Assembly: GCA_945905925.1 (NCBI GenBank)
Contig: CAMDQN010000014.1
Coordinates: 1-64,000, forward strand
DNA from: Singulisphaera sp. GP187
GTDB taxonomy: Bacteria > Planctomycetota > Planctomycetia > Gemmatales > Gemmataceae
Length of the DNA: 64,000 nucleotides
Direction: 5' to 3'
This document shows, in pieces, positions 54,028-62,241 of this stretch; within the stretch, counting starts at the first letter, position 1, and each line of letters opens with the position of its first letter. The translations under genes and the position numbers were made by a program. Under the pieces are notes generated by a model. It had not been told where the DNA came from, searched no databases, and saw nothing but the letters and a program-made list of their open reading frames with translations.

Positions 54028-54111
54028 ATGGCAAACTTGATCGCGCGCGGCGCGTTCCATAATCTGACACTTCAACGAAACGCCTCTCCTTCCACCCTGC
54101 CGAGGTCCGTC

Positions 54112-55011
54112 ATGGCTGCCACTCGCGGCGAACTGTTCGCCGGCGTCACCGTCGCAATTGTCACCCCGTTCAAGAACGGCGACATCGATTGGGACGAACT
54201 CGGCAAACTCGTGGACTGGCACTGCGAACAGGGCACCGACGCGCTCGCCCCGTGCGGTACCACCGGCGAATCGCCCACACTCACGCACGACGAGAACGAG
54301 AAGGTAGTCGCGTTCGTCTGCGAGCGCGCCCGCGGTCGCACGAAAATCATGGCCGGCACTGGGTCGAACTCGACGTCCGAAGCGATCCGCATGACGAAGG
54401 CCGCGAAGAGGGCCGGAGCGAACGGCACACTGCAAGTCGGGCCGTACTACAACAAGCCATCGCAAGAGGGCTACTTCCGCCACTTCGCCGCGATCGCGGA
54501 CGCCACCGATCTGCCGATCGTCGTTTACAACATCCCCGGGCGCACCGCGTCGAACATCCTTCCCGAAACGCTCGCGCGCATGGCGGAGAAGTGCCCCACG
54601 ATCGTCGCGGTGAAGGAAGCCACCGGTTCGCTCGATCAGGCGAGTTCGGTCGCGGCGCTCTCCGACCTGACCATCCTGAGCGGCGACGACAGCCTCACGC
54701 TTCCGCTGATGAGCATCGGCGGCAAGGGCGTGGTTAGCGTGGTCGGGAACATCGTGCCGCGCGACATGATGGCGCTGGTGAAGGCGTTCGCCGCAGGCAA
54801 GTTCGACGAAGCGTTGCAGTGGCACCGGAAGCTATTCCCGCTGTGCCGAGACATGCTAAGCGTGTCCACGAACCCGATCCCGCTGAAGGCCGCGATGAAG
54901 TTGCTCGGGCGCGGCAATGGCGAGATGCGCCTGCCGATGTACCCGCTCGACGCGGTCGGCGAAGCGAAGGTCCGCCAAACGCTGGTGAACTACGGCCTGC
55001 TCAAGGCGTGA
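54112..55011 (+). CDS. dapA: 4-hydroxy-tetrahydrodipicolinate synthase
   Basis: Condenses pyruvate with aspartate semialdehyde, the first committed step to lysine and diaminopimelate. 299 residues. [21 protein letters not shown] starts the barrel. [37 protein letters not shown] (Tyr that relays protons, Arg that binds the substrate) and [11 protein letters not shown] (Schiff-base Lys) are in order. [14 protein letters not shown] also fits. The Tyr-x-x-x-Gly-Arg-Thr combination favours DapA over other aldolases of the superfamily. Its start is well after the hairpin. Confidence 0.95.
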   Translation: MAATRGELFAGVTVAIVTPFKNGDIDWDELGKLVDWHCEQGTDALAPCGTTGESPTLTHDENEKVVAFVCERARGRTKIMAGTGSNSTSEAIRMTKAAKRAGANGTLQVGPYYNKPSQEGYFRHFAAIADATDLPIVVYNIPGRTASNILPETLARMAEKCPTIVAVKEATGSLDQASSVAALSDLTILSGDDSLTLPLMSIGGKGVVSVVGNIVPRDMMALVKAFAAGKFDEALQWHRKLFPLCRDMLSVSTNPIPLKAAMKLLGRGNGEMRLPMYPLDAVGEAKVRQTLVNYGLLKA

Positions 55012-55039
55012 CGTTACCCACCCCTCGAAGGTAATTCAC

Positions 55040-55558
55040 ATGACCGCCCGCGTCCTCGCGTGTGTTGTCCTCGTCGCGTTCGCGCCGTTCATCGTCGCCG
55101 AGGACGCGACGATCAAAAAGACCGCGAAAGCGAAAGCCGAAGAGTGCCAGAACGCGCTCATCAAGGGCGACTACGAGAAGTACGCGGACCTATCGCACTC
55201 GGTGGTAGTCGCGGCGGGCGGCGGGCGGCAGAAGATGGTCGAAGGCATGGCCGCCGAAATGAAGAAGATGAGGGCGATGGGAACGGAGTTCAAATCGGTG
55301 AAGGTGTTCGACGCGACCGACCCCGTGGCCGCGGGCAAGGTGCTGTACATCTGCGTGCCGTTCACCTTTGAAATCGCCACCTCGACAAACCGGGTGGCGG
55401 TGAAGAGCGCGCTTCTCGGAATCTCTGACAACGGCGGGAAAACGTGGACTTTCGTCGATGCCCTCGCGGGCCGCGAGTCACTCAAGAAGTCGTTCCCCGA
55501 CCTGCCCGAGAAACTGGAGATTCCAACGAAGGAACCGCCGACGGTCTTCAAGGACTAA
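55040..55558 (+). CDS. Small secreted protein of unknown function
   Basis: 172 residues with signal peptide MTARVLACVVLVAFAPFIVAE. A helix-rich start (KAKAEECQNALIKGDYEKYADLSHS) is followed by strands YICVPFTFEIAT and KSALLGISDNGGKTWTFVDALAG. The order and helix content resemble an NTF2-like fold, but no functional residues can be named. Co-directional with dapA, 28 bp apart, and probably co-transcribed. Confidence 0.75.
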   Translation: MTARVLACVVLVAFAPFIVAEDATIKKTAKAKAEECQNALIKGDYEKYADLSHSVVVAAGGGRQKMVEGMAAEMKKMRAMGTEFKSVKVFDATDPVAAGKVLYICVPFTFEIATSTNRVAVKSALLGISDNGGKTWTFVDALAGRESLKKSFPDLPEKLEIPTKEPPTVFKD

Positions 55559-55566
55559 CGAGGCCC

Positions 55567-56772
55567 TCATGCCCCGTACTTGCCGAGGCGCCCGGCGTGC
55601 GCCATCGCGAGCAACATCAGATGCATCGCCTGGAACTGGCCCAACCCGCCACGTAAACACGCCCGCTCGCTGAACTCCGTCACCTCGTCCGGGCGGCACG
55701 TGTCCGCGAGCAACAGCGTCGGGACCGGGTGCCACGAGTGCGACTTCATCTTGCTCGGCGTGCTGTGGTCGCCTGTCACGATGAACACGTCCGGTTTCAG
55801 CGCCGTGATGCCCGGAATCACCGCGTCGAGTTGCTCAATCATCTGCACCTTCGCGGGGAAGTTGCCGTCCTCGCCGGTGCTGTCCGTGTACTTGTAATGC
55901 ATGAAGAAGAAGTCGTAGTCGTTCCACACTTTCGCGAGCGTATCCACCTGCCCTTGCAGCGTCTGACCGGGGTCGAGGATGTCCATTCCGACGAGCCGCG
56001 CGAGTCCCTTGTACATCGGGTAAACCGCGATCGCGGCGGCTTTCAGCCCATACACGTCCGCGAACGTCGCGATCTTCGGGTAGGTCGCGAACCCGCGAAG
56101 CGTGGCGCCGTTGATCGCGCCCTCGCTTGCGAGAACCTTCGTCGCCTCGGCAATAAACTGGTTGACCACGACCGCGGTCTTCTTCGAGGCGTCGTCCGCG
56201 CCTTCGGCCTTGAGGGGCGACACGCCAACCTGTTGCGGGTCGGTGTCGTTCACGCGGTCGCCCAAGCCATCCCCGCGAATCACCAGCACGAAGCGGTGTT
56301 CCTTCACTGGTTCGACGAAGAGTTCGACACCGGGAATTTTGATCGCGCGAAGTTTTTCAACTGCCGCCTTATTCTTTTCGTTCGTCGGGCGTCCGGCGCG
56401 CCTGTCCGTAATCTTCCCGTCAGCGCCCAGCGTGCAGAAGTTTCCGCGAATCGCCACGTCGCGCGAACCGACCGCGAAGTTGATGCCGAGCGCTTCGAGA
56501 ATGCCGCGGCCGATGCGGTATTCGAGCGGGTCGTAGCCGAATAACCCGAGGTGACCGGGGCCGCTTCCGGGCGTTATTCCCGGCAGAACCGGCACACTCA
56601 GACCGGTCACGCCATCGCGGGCGCAAGCGTCGAGGTTCGGCGTGCGCGCGGTTTCGAGTTCAGTCGAACCGCCCGGTTTCAGTGGGAGTCCGCCGAGTCC
56701 GTCGGCCACGAGGAGAACGATCTTGGTTTTCGCGGGTTCGCGGAGGTCGCGGACGAGTTCGTGTATGTTCAT
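55567..56772 (-). CDS. apgM: Cofactor-independent phosphoglycerate mutase, archaeal type
   Basis: Interconverts 3- and 2-phosphoglycerate without a 2,3-bisphosphoglycerate cofactor. 401 residues of the alkaline phosphatase superfamily. KIVLLVADGLGGLP holds the metal-binding Asp. ARTPNLDACARDGVTGLSVPVLPGITPGSGPGHLGLFGYDP carries the Ser nucleophile region. GNFCTLGADGKITDRRAGR, HYKYTDSTGEDGNF and DVFIVTGDHSTPS complete the pattern. Placed tail-to-tail with a small secreted gene and head-to-head with pgi, another glycolytic gene (96 bp between start codons). The ATG at 56772 is preferred to a GTG at 56793. Confidence 0.93.
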   Translation of the reverse strand: MNIHELVRDLREPAKTKIVLLVADGLGGLPLKPGGSTELETARTPNLDACARDGVTGLSVPVLPGITPGSGPGHLGLFGYDPLEYRIGRGILEALGINFAVGSRDVAIRGNFCTLGADGKITDRRAGRPTNEKNKAAVEKLRAIKIPGVELFVEPVKEHRFVLVIRGDGLGDRVNDTDPQQVGVSPLKAEGADDASKKTAVVVNQFIAEATKVLASEGAINGATLRGFATYPKIATFADVYGLKAAAIAVYPMYKGLARLVGMDILDPGQTLQGQVDTLAKVWNDYDFFFMHYKYTDSTGEDGNFPAKVQMIEQLDAVIPGITALKPDVFIVTGDHSTPSKMKSHSWHPVPTLLLADTCRPDEVTEFSERACLRGGLGQFQAMHLMLLAMAHAGRLGKYGA

Positions 56773-56868
56773 CTGGAAGAGTTTACGCCCCACAAATAAT
56801 GACGTACAGTTACTCCGAACGAAATCGGTGTGCGGAATCAGTTACGCTCGGCAACAAGAGACCACCCG

Positions 56869-58371
56869 ATGCAACTGCCCGACGAGAATATCGAGTACCA
56901 GTTTTCGCGCCTGCTCGCCCAGCCACACGAAGCCTGGACCCCACTCGCCGAGCTTCAACACCAACATTTCTTGCCACCCGAAAAGGTGGACGAAGTGAAA
57001 CAGTGGGTCACGTCCGTTCGCGGACAGGTGGTCGCGGAGCGCGAACTCCAGAACCCGCCGCAGAAGATGCGCCCGCTGCAACCAGGGTTCATCGACCTAC
57101 CGCAGAAAATGCTCGACAGCTACAAGCGGAAGCTGGACGCCAGCGACCTCGGCAAGGTGCTGCGCCGCGCGCAGCAACTGCGTGACACTGTGGACCGCGT
57201 CGTCGTCCTCGGCATCGGTGGGAGCTACCTCGCGTCGAAGGCGATCTTCGGCGCCCTCTGCCACTCACATCACAACGAACTGCCCGCGAAGTTGCGGATG
57301 GGCAAACCCCGCATCTATTTCGAGGGCAACGACCTCGACAACGACGCGCTGCAAGACCTCTTCGAACTGCTCGAAAACACCTGCGTCGATCCCGACATCA
57401 TCGAAGAGCGCTGGGGCGTGGTGGTCGCGAGCAAGTCCGGGAGCACGCTGGAAACGGCCGCGACGTACCGTGCCGTGCGGGGCGAGGCGAGAAAGTTCTA
57501 CGGCCATAAGAACGAGATGCTCCGCAAGGTGATCGTGCCCATCACCGGGAAGAGCAGCAAGCTCCGCGACCTGTGCCTGGCGGACGGATTCCCGGACGAC
57601 GACATTCTCACAATCCCGGACGACGTGGGCGGGCGGTTCAGCGTATTCACCGCCGTCGGGTTGTTGCCGGCCGCGGTGATGGGCCTCGACGTGCGAGCGA
57701 TGCTTCTCGGCGCCGCGACGATGACGCGCCGGTTCATCGAGGAGCCGTTTGACCGCAACCCGGTATTGCAGTTCGCCACAATCAACCACCTGATGACCGA
57801 GCGCGGCAAGACGACGCGCGTGCTGACTTCGTGGTCGCGCAAGTTGGAAGCGGTGGGTTGGTGGTACGATCAACTCTTGAGCGAATCACTGAGCAAGAAC
57901 GGGCGCGGTCCAACGCCTATCACCACAGTCGGTACGCGTGACCTTCACAGTCGCGGTCAGCAGCACCAGGACGGGACCCGCGACAAGCTTATCAACAACC
58001 TAGTGGTGAAGCAGATCAAGCACCCTCCAGTGATGGTGGGCATGTCAGAGCGGAACGAAGACGACCTGAACCAGTTCAGCCGCAAGGGTCTGCCCGACAT
58101 TTTGGAAGCGGCGATCAAGAACACGAACGAAGCATACGCGGAAGCCGCGCGCCCGACGGCGGACATCACGCTTCCGATGATTAGCGAGCACACAATTGGG
58201 CAACTGCTCCAGATGCTAATGCTGGCGACGGTGGTGGAGGGCCGGTTGAGCGGCACGAACCCTTACGGTCAACCGGGTGTGGAAGCGTACAAGAACAACA
58301 TGATCCGCGCGCTGAAGGCGACGCCGAACTTGCCGAAGGGCGAAGTCCGCGACCAGGCAAAGGGCGTGTGA
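56869..58371 (+). CDS. pgi: Glucose-6-phosphate isomerase
   Basis: Interconverts glucose 6-phosphate and fructose 6-phosphate. 500 residues. VVLGIGGSYLASKAIFGAL is the first phosphate-binding segment. VVASKSGSTLETAATYRAV, DVGGRFSVFTAVGLLPAAVMG and GQQHQDGTRDK follow, and a late VEAYKNNM segment contains the Lys of the active site. A typical bacterial enzyme for glycolysis and for supplying hexose phosphate to the sugar pathways at the start of the window. Between about 57890 and 58100 the codons are lower in third-position GC. Confidence 0.95.
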   Translation: MQLPDENIEYQFSRLLAQPHEAWTPLAELQHQHFLPPEKVDEVKQWVTSVRGQVVAERELQNPPQKMRPLQPGFIDLPQKMLDSYKRKLDASDLGKVLRRAQQLRDTVDRVVVLGIGGSYLASKAIFGALCHSHHNELPAKLRMGKPRIYFEGNDLDNDALQDLFELLENTCVDPDIIEERWGVVVASKSGSTLETAATYRAVRGEARKFYGHKNEMLRKVIVPITGKSSKLRDLCLADGFPDDDILTIPDDVGGRFSVFTAVGLLPAAVMGLDVRAMLLGAATMTRRFIEEPFDRNPVLQFATINHLMTERGKTTRVLTSWSRKLEAVGWWYDQLLSESLSKNGRGPTPITTVGTRDLHSRGQQHQDGTRDKLINNLVVKQIKHPPVMVGMSERNEDDLNQFSRKGLPDILEAAIKNTNEAYAEAARPTADITLPMISEHTIGQLLQMLMLATVVEGRLSGTNPYGQPGVEAYKNNMIRALKATPNLPKGEVRDQAKGV

Positions 58372-58383
58372 GGGGCGACCTGA

Positions 58384-58411
58384 GAACCCGTAACCACGAA
58401 CCCGTAACCAC
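58384..58411 (+). repeat. 14-bp tandem repeat, two copies
   Basis: GAACCCGTAACCAC occurs twice in a row, 13 bases after the pgi stop. A further near repeat (CTTTGGGGA twice) lies around 58446-58478. The 230-bp gap to the next gene holds nothing else I recognise. Confidence 0.7.
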
Positions 58412-58601
58412 GAACCTAACCGCAGACCCAGGCCAACGGACTGGGATCTTTGGGGACGGCCAGGGGTCTTTGGGGATGTCAGGACATGGGTCGTGCGCAT
58501 AACCATCGCGCCTGCCGGAATCGCGGTCCTTCAGGCCGCAACCGTTTCAATACCGCGAACGGGAACGTCACCATCTCCTCCCACAGTTCGCGCTGCGCGA
58601 C

Positions 58602-59456
58602 TCACTTCGGTTCGGCCACTGTGCCGTACTTCGCGTGCCAGGTGCCGAACAGTTTGCACAACTCCGCGGTGCCCAAGTCCTTCCCGATGTAGCCGTCGAA
58701 GTTCTCTACCGGTGCGCCCAACTTGAAGTCCGCGACGTAGCGCTCGATGGTCTGCTTCGCCACACCCGTTGTCGCGTGAATCGCGGCCACGTCATGCCCG
58801 GCGCGGTGTAGCGCGAGGATCAGGTGCGGGCGCCCCTTTGCAATCGCCGACGGTTCCGTCAGGAATCGGTACACGCGGCCAACGTACTTCGGCGCGTCCG
58901 GCTTGCCCTTCGACTTCTTCAAAGACAACCCGACCCGCGAACACGCGAACACACTCGCCGTTCGCGGCTTCTCGGCTTCGACGATGTGAATGGGCGATGT
59001 CGCGTCCCAGATTTTCCGCTGGTTGATGATGCCGTCGAGCGCGGACACACTCGCGGCTTTCGTTTGGCTGAGCAGGTGATCGACCATCACGCACGGTCCG
59101 TCGAGCAGCGTGCTGTCCGGTTTGACCACGGTGCGAATCAGGATGCCGAAGTAAGCGGTGCCGTCGCCGAGCGCGAGGTCGAGACCCTTGAACGACCCGC
59201 CGCGGTACTCTCCGCGCGTGCGGTGAAAGTACCAGCGCCCGTCTTCGAGCTGTACCGGGTCGCGGTGTGCGAAGAGGTCCGGGTGCGCCCCGCCGGAGTA
59301 GTACACTTCGAGTTCCGCGAACCGGTACTTCTCGCCCGCGACAACGAAGTCGCAGTTGTTCATCAGCCGCGCGGCGATCTCCGCGAACCACGGTGCGAAG
59401 TGTTCGTCGGCGGTCACGTGTGCCGGCTTGCGGCTGATTTCAGCGAGCGGGGGCAT
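58602..59456 (-). CDS. Unrecognised protein, possible AAG-like core with HTH-like tail
   Basis: 284 residues, no signal or membrane segment. The core order FAELEVYYSGGAHPDLFAHRDP, GRWYFHRTRGEYRGGSFKGLDLALG, YFGILIRTV, LLDGPCVMVDHLL recalls 3-methyladenine DNA glycosylase (AAG): E-x-E-x-Y, D/H box, glycine-rich strand, LIR, GPG-like turn. The conserved catalytic Glu context is only partly preserved, so homology is tentative. The last 60 residues contain a helix-turn-helix-like AAIHATTGVAKQTIERYVADFKLG. Downstream of and on the same strand as an Hsp70-like gene, 69 bp apart, probably co-transcribed. Confidence 0.6.
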   Translation of the reverse strand: MPPLAEISRKPAHVTADEHFAPWFAEIAARLMNNCDFVVAGEKYRFAELEVYYSGGAHPDLFAHRDPVQLEDGRWYFHRTRGEYRGGSFKGLDLALGDGTAYFGILIRTVVKPDSTLLDGPCVMVDHLLSQTKAASVSALDGIINQRKIWDATSPIHIVEAEKPRTASVFACSRVGLSLKKSKGKPDAPKYVGRVYRFLTEPSAIAKGRPHLILALHRAGHDVAAIHATTGVAKQTIERYVADFKLGAPVENFDGYIGKDLGTAELCKLFGTWHAKYGTVAEPK

Positions 59457-59525
59457 AGGCGAATCTGTAGTGGTGAAATAGGGGAAGGGATTTCGTACGC
59501 CCGCAATACGGGTGCGACGATTGTC

Positions 59526-61094
59526 TCACTGCACATTCAGCGCGCGAACCCATTCCGTCTCGCGGGTCATCTCCGCGTCGGAGAGGCCGCCGGGCCGGTG
59601 AATCGCAGCGGTCACGGCGCGGCCGCTCGTCTCGTCGGTCGCGGTTACCTCGATGCGCCCGTTCGACGCGACCCCACACTTCACGCGCACCGGCGAACCC
59701 TTCGGCAGGTCCGCGGGCAGGCCGTCGATCCAGCACTCGCCCACCGGGATGCACGCCTCCGCTTGGTGCGCCTCACCTTGCAAAATGCGCACGCGAACAC
59801 GGGTCTGGTTGTTCGTCGCGGTGTAGTAGAGCCTGGTCGTGGACGCCGGAAGTTGCGTGTTCTTGGGCACGAGTTTGTCGTTCACGCGATCCACCCCGGA
59901 GCGCACTTCCACGCCGAGGCTGTGCGCGTTCACACTGATCTCGACCACGTCGGCATGTTCGGAGGCGAACGGGGGGCGTAAGCCTCCTGTTAGCGATTCG
60001 GGTGCGTTCGCGAAAATGATCCCCGCGTGAACGGCCGCGCCGCGGGCGACTACCTCACTTACGGCGAGGCTGCGGTTAGGCTCCTTGCCGGTCAACTCCG
60101 CGAGCATCAGCGCGCACGCAGGCATGTGCGTGCTACCGCCGACCATCAGCACTTTGTCCACCGCATCCCACGTCAGTTTCGCGTGCTTGAGAACTTGCTG
60201 AGCTGTCAGCCGCGTGCGCACCAGAAGGTCGCGCGTGACCGACTCGAACTCCGCACGCGACAGCGGAAACGTGAACTTGTACCCGCCGTGGTTCGCGGTG
60301 AAACTCGTCTGCTCGACCTTGCTCAGTGTCCGCTTCACGCGCTCCGCGGTGGAAAACAACTGCGCGAGCGATTGCGGATCGGTTCGCGGGTCGGCGCCGC
60401 ACTGCTGCACGAACCGCTCGGCGGCCCAGTTCACGAGCCGCTCGTCCCAGTCGCGCCCGCCGAGCCGCACGTCGCCCTCGATGGCGAGCACCTGGAACCG
60501 CTTGCGCGACAGCTTCACCAGCGTCACGTCGAACGTGCCGCCACCGAGGTCATAGACGAGGATTGTCTCTTGAGCGACTGGCTGTGAATCACCATCAGGA
60601 GGCTTACGCCCTCCGCTCGCCTGAATGGAATAAGCGAGCGCCGCGGCGGAAGGCTCGTCGATGATGTCGATGACGTTCAGGCCCGCAATCTTACCGGCGT
60701 CCATCGTCGCCTTGCGGCGGGTGTCGTCGAAGTACGCGGGCACGGTGATGACGCACCCGGTCACCGGGCCGAGTTGCGCCTCCGCGTCCTGACTGAGTTT
60801 CTTGAGGATCACGGCCGACAGTGCTTCCGGGCGGAACTCTCGCCCGGCGACCGGTGGACCGAAGTCCGGCAACCCCATCCGCCGCTTGATGAGTATCGCG
60901 ACCCGGTCGGGTTCTTCCAGTGCCATATCGAGGGCGGGCGTGCCGACGACGGCGGACCCGTCAGGCGCGAGGTATACCGCGGAGGGCGTGAGCACATCGC
61001 CGTCGCGGTTGGGCACGGTGAAGGGGCGCCCGCGATCGTCGAGCGCCGCGACAGCGCAGAACGTGGTGCCGAGGTCGATTCCGATCAGCGACAT
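59526..61094 (-). CDS. Hsp70-family ATPase with two palindrome-derived insertions
   Basis: 522 residues, about 115 shorter than DnaK. The actin-like ATPase shows IGIDLGTTFCAVAAL (phosphate 1), VPAYFDDTRRKATMDAGKIAGLNVIDIIDEPSAAALAYS, VYDLGGGTFDVTLV and VLMVGGSTHMPAC. The beta-sandwich substrate domain is present (SLGVEVRSG...) but the helical lid is missing. Two 25-bp palindromic elements are translated: SGGRKPPDG between EPSAAALAYS and VYDLGGG (about residues 158-166), and LTGGLRPPFA just before the beta domain (about 369-377). This is a second, specialised Hsp70, not the housekeeping DnaK. Client unknown. Confidence 0.92.
   Translation of the reverse strand: MSLIGIDLGTTFCAVAALDDRGRPFTVPNRDGDVLTPSAVYLAPDGSAVVGTPALDMALEEPDRVAILIKRRMGLPDFGPPVAGREFRPEALSAVILKKLSQDAEAQLGPVTGCVITVPAYFDDTRRKATMDAGKIAGLNVIDIIDEPSAAALAYSIQASGGRKPPDGDSQPVAQETILVYDLGGGTFDVTLVKLSRKRFQVLAIEGDVRLGGRDWDERLVNWAAERFVQQCGADPRTDPQSLAQLFSTAERVKRTLSKVEQTSFTANHGGYKFTFPLSRAEFESVTRDLLVRTRLTAQQVLKHAKLTWDAVDKVLMVGGSTHMPACALMLAELTGKEPNRSLAVSEVVARGAAVHAGIIFANAPESLTGGLRPPFASEHADVVEISVNAHSLGVEVRSGVDRVNDKLVPKNTQLPASTTRLYYTATNNQTRVRVRILQGEAHQAEACIPVGECWIDGLPADLPKGSPVRVKCGVASNGRIEVTATDETSGRAVTAAIHRPGGLSDAEMTRETEWVRALNVQ
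59964..59988 (+). repeat. 25-bp palindromic element in the Hsp70-like gene, copy B
   Basis: GGCGAACGGGGGGCGTAAGC then CTCCT. Opposite orientation to copy A in the same gene. Read on the minus strand as GGLRPPFA. Confidence 0.9.
60597..60621 (-). repeat. 25-bp palindromic element in the Hsp70-like gene, copy A
   Basis: The minus strand reads GGCGAGCGGAGGGCGTAAGC then CTCCT, encoding SGGRKPP. It matches the NtrC-linker copy in most positions. Confidence 0.9.
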
Positions 61095-61325
61095 GGGGTA
61101 TTTGCGATTGCGGATTGCGGGACGGAAGCCACACCGATTCTAACGGAAACCGGTCCGCAGTGTGAGCGCATCCGGCTTCCGATTCAGGGGCTTGCGCCCG
61201 CTGGCTACAAGACAGCCGCCCCATCCGGGGCTAAAACCAACCGCTGTGTTGAAGCCCTGAAAGGGCGACTGTCTTGTAGCCTGGGTCATGAGACCCTGGA
61301 TCCGGGCGCCCGCGAGGCGATTCCC
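61095..61325. other. Divergent gap with inverted repeat
   Basis: Between the Hsp70-like and arginase-family starts. 61203-61221 (GGCTACAAGACAGCCGCCC) and 61263-61281 (GGGCGACTGTCTTGTAGCC) form a 19-bp inverted repeat with one mismatch. The loop carries GGGGCTAAAACCAACCGC and AGCCCTGAAAGGGC, a core also seen at 18480. The long open frame upstream of 61326 is not coding. Confidence 0.7.
61203..61281. repeat. 19-bp inverted repeat with structured loop
   Basis: One mismatch between the arms. The loop of about 40 bases contains further short pairing. Belongs to the AGCCCTGAAAGGGC repeat family. Confidence 0.8.
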
Positions 61326-62147
61326 ATGCGCACCACCGTCATCGTGTTCCCGTTCGACCTGTTCGGTAGCGCCGGCACTGGTGCAGGCGCGCGACTGCTG
61401 GGCGACGCAGTCAACGAGATCCTCGACGATACCGAGGCCGAAACGCGCCCGTGCCGCGCCGACGCACTTCGCGGAAAGGTGCGCGTGAAGGAACACGCGT
61501 TCGACGCGCTCGCGGAGGTGACCGACTGGCGCAAGCGCGGCCGCGCGGCCGCGAAGCAGGCGATCAAGTCGGGCGAGTTCCTCGTGTGGCTCGGCGGCAA
61601 CCACCTCGCGGCGCTGCCGGTGCTCGAAGAACTCGGGGCCGAAACGCTCGTGGTGCAGTTCGACGCGCACCTCGACGTGTACGCGTTCCATGACACCACC
61701 ACCGACCTGTCGCACGGAAACTTTCTCACGCACTTCGACGCGCCGCGCCCGCGGGTCGTGAACGTCGGGCACCGCGACCTATTCCTCACACCGGAAGAGA
61801 TCGCCGAGACGTTCGAGACGGTCTACCCCGCGTGGGAAGTTGCCGCGGACCTGGGTCGCGTCGTGGCAGATTTGGGGGCGAAAGCGAAAGCGGCAAAACG
61901 TGTGTGGATCGACATCGATTGTGATGCGTTCGACCCGGCCGCGCTGCCGGCCGTTCACGAGCCTCTGCCATTCGGGCTGTCGGCCCCGGCGTTCCTCGCG
62001 CTGTTCGAGGCAGTGTGGGAAGGGAACGTCGCGGGGATGTCGATCACCGAGTTCGACCCCGGCCGCGACGTGCGCGACACCGGTCTGAACCTGTTGGGTT
62101 GGCTCGTGGAATACACACTACTCAAGGTCGCGTCGCGCGTGCCCTGA
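61326..62147 (+). CDS. Arginase/agmatinase-family protein
   Basis: 273 residues, ureohydrolase fold with a two-manganese site. LVWLGGNHLAALPVL replaces the usual GG-D/E/G-H with GGNH. VVQFDAHLDVYAF holds DAHxD, and VWIDIDCDAFDPAALPAVHEPLPFGLS the D-x-D-x-x-DP run. GMSITEFDPGRD is the last acidic motif. All metal-binding Asp and His positions I expect are present. Substrate (arginine, agmatine, formimidoylglutamate or another guanidino compound) cannot be told. ATG at 61326 fits the first beta strand, and no longer start is supported. Confidence 0.85.
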   Translation: MRTTVIVFPFDLFGSAGTGAGARLLGDAVNEILDDTEAETRPCRADALRGKVRVKEHAFDALAEVTDWRKRGRAAAKQAIKSGEFLVWLGGNHLAALPVLEELGAETLVVQFDAHLDVYAFHDTTTDLSHGNFLTHFDAPRPRVVNVGHRDLFLTPEEIAETFETVYPAWEVAADLGRVVADLGAKAKAAKRVWIDIDCDAFDPAALPAVHEPLPFGLSAPAFLALFEAVWEGNVAGMSITEFDPGRDVRDTGLNLLGWLVEYTLLKVASRVP

Positions 62148-62241
62148 CCGGCGTTTCTTGAACCACGTCTCGTGTCCACGCATCTATTTGTCGTCCTCAC
62201 GCGTCGTAGTAATACGGTTCACATTAAACGAGGGTGGTCCC

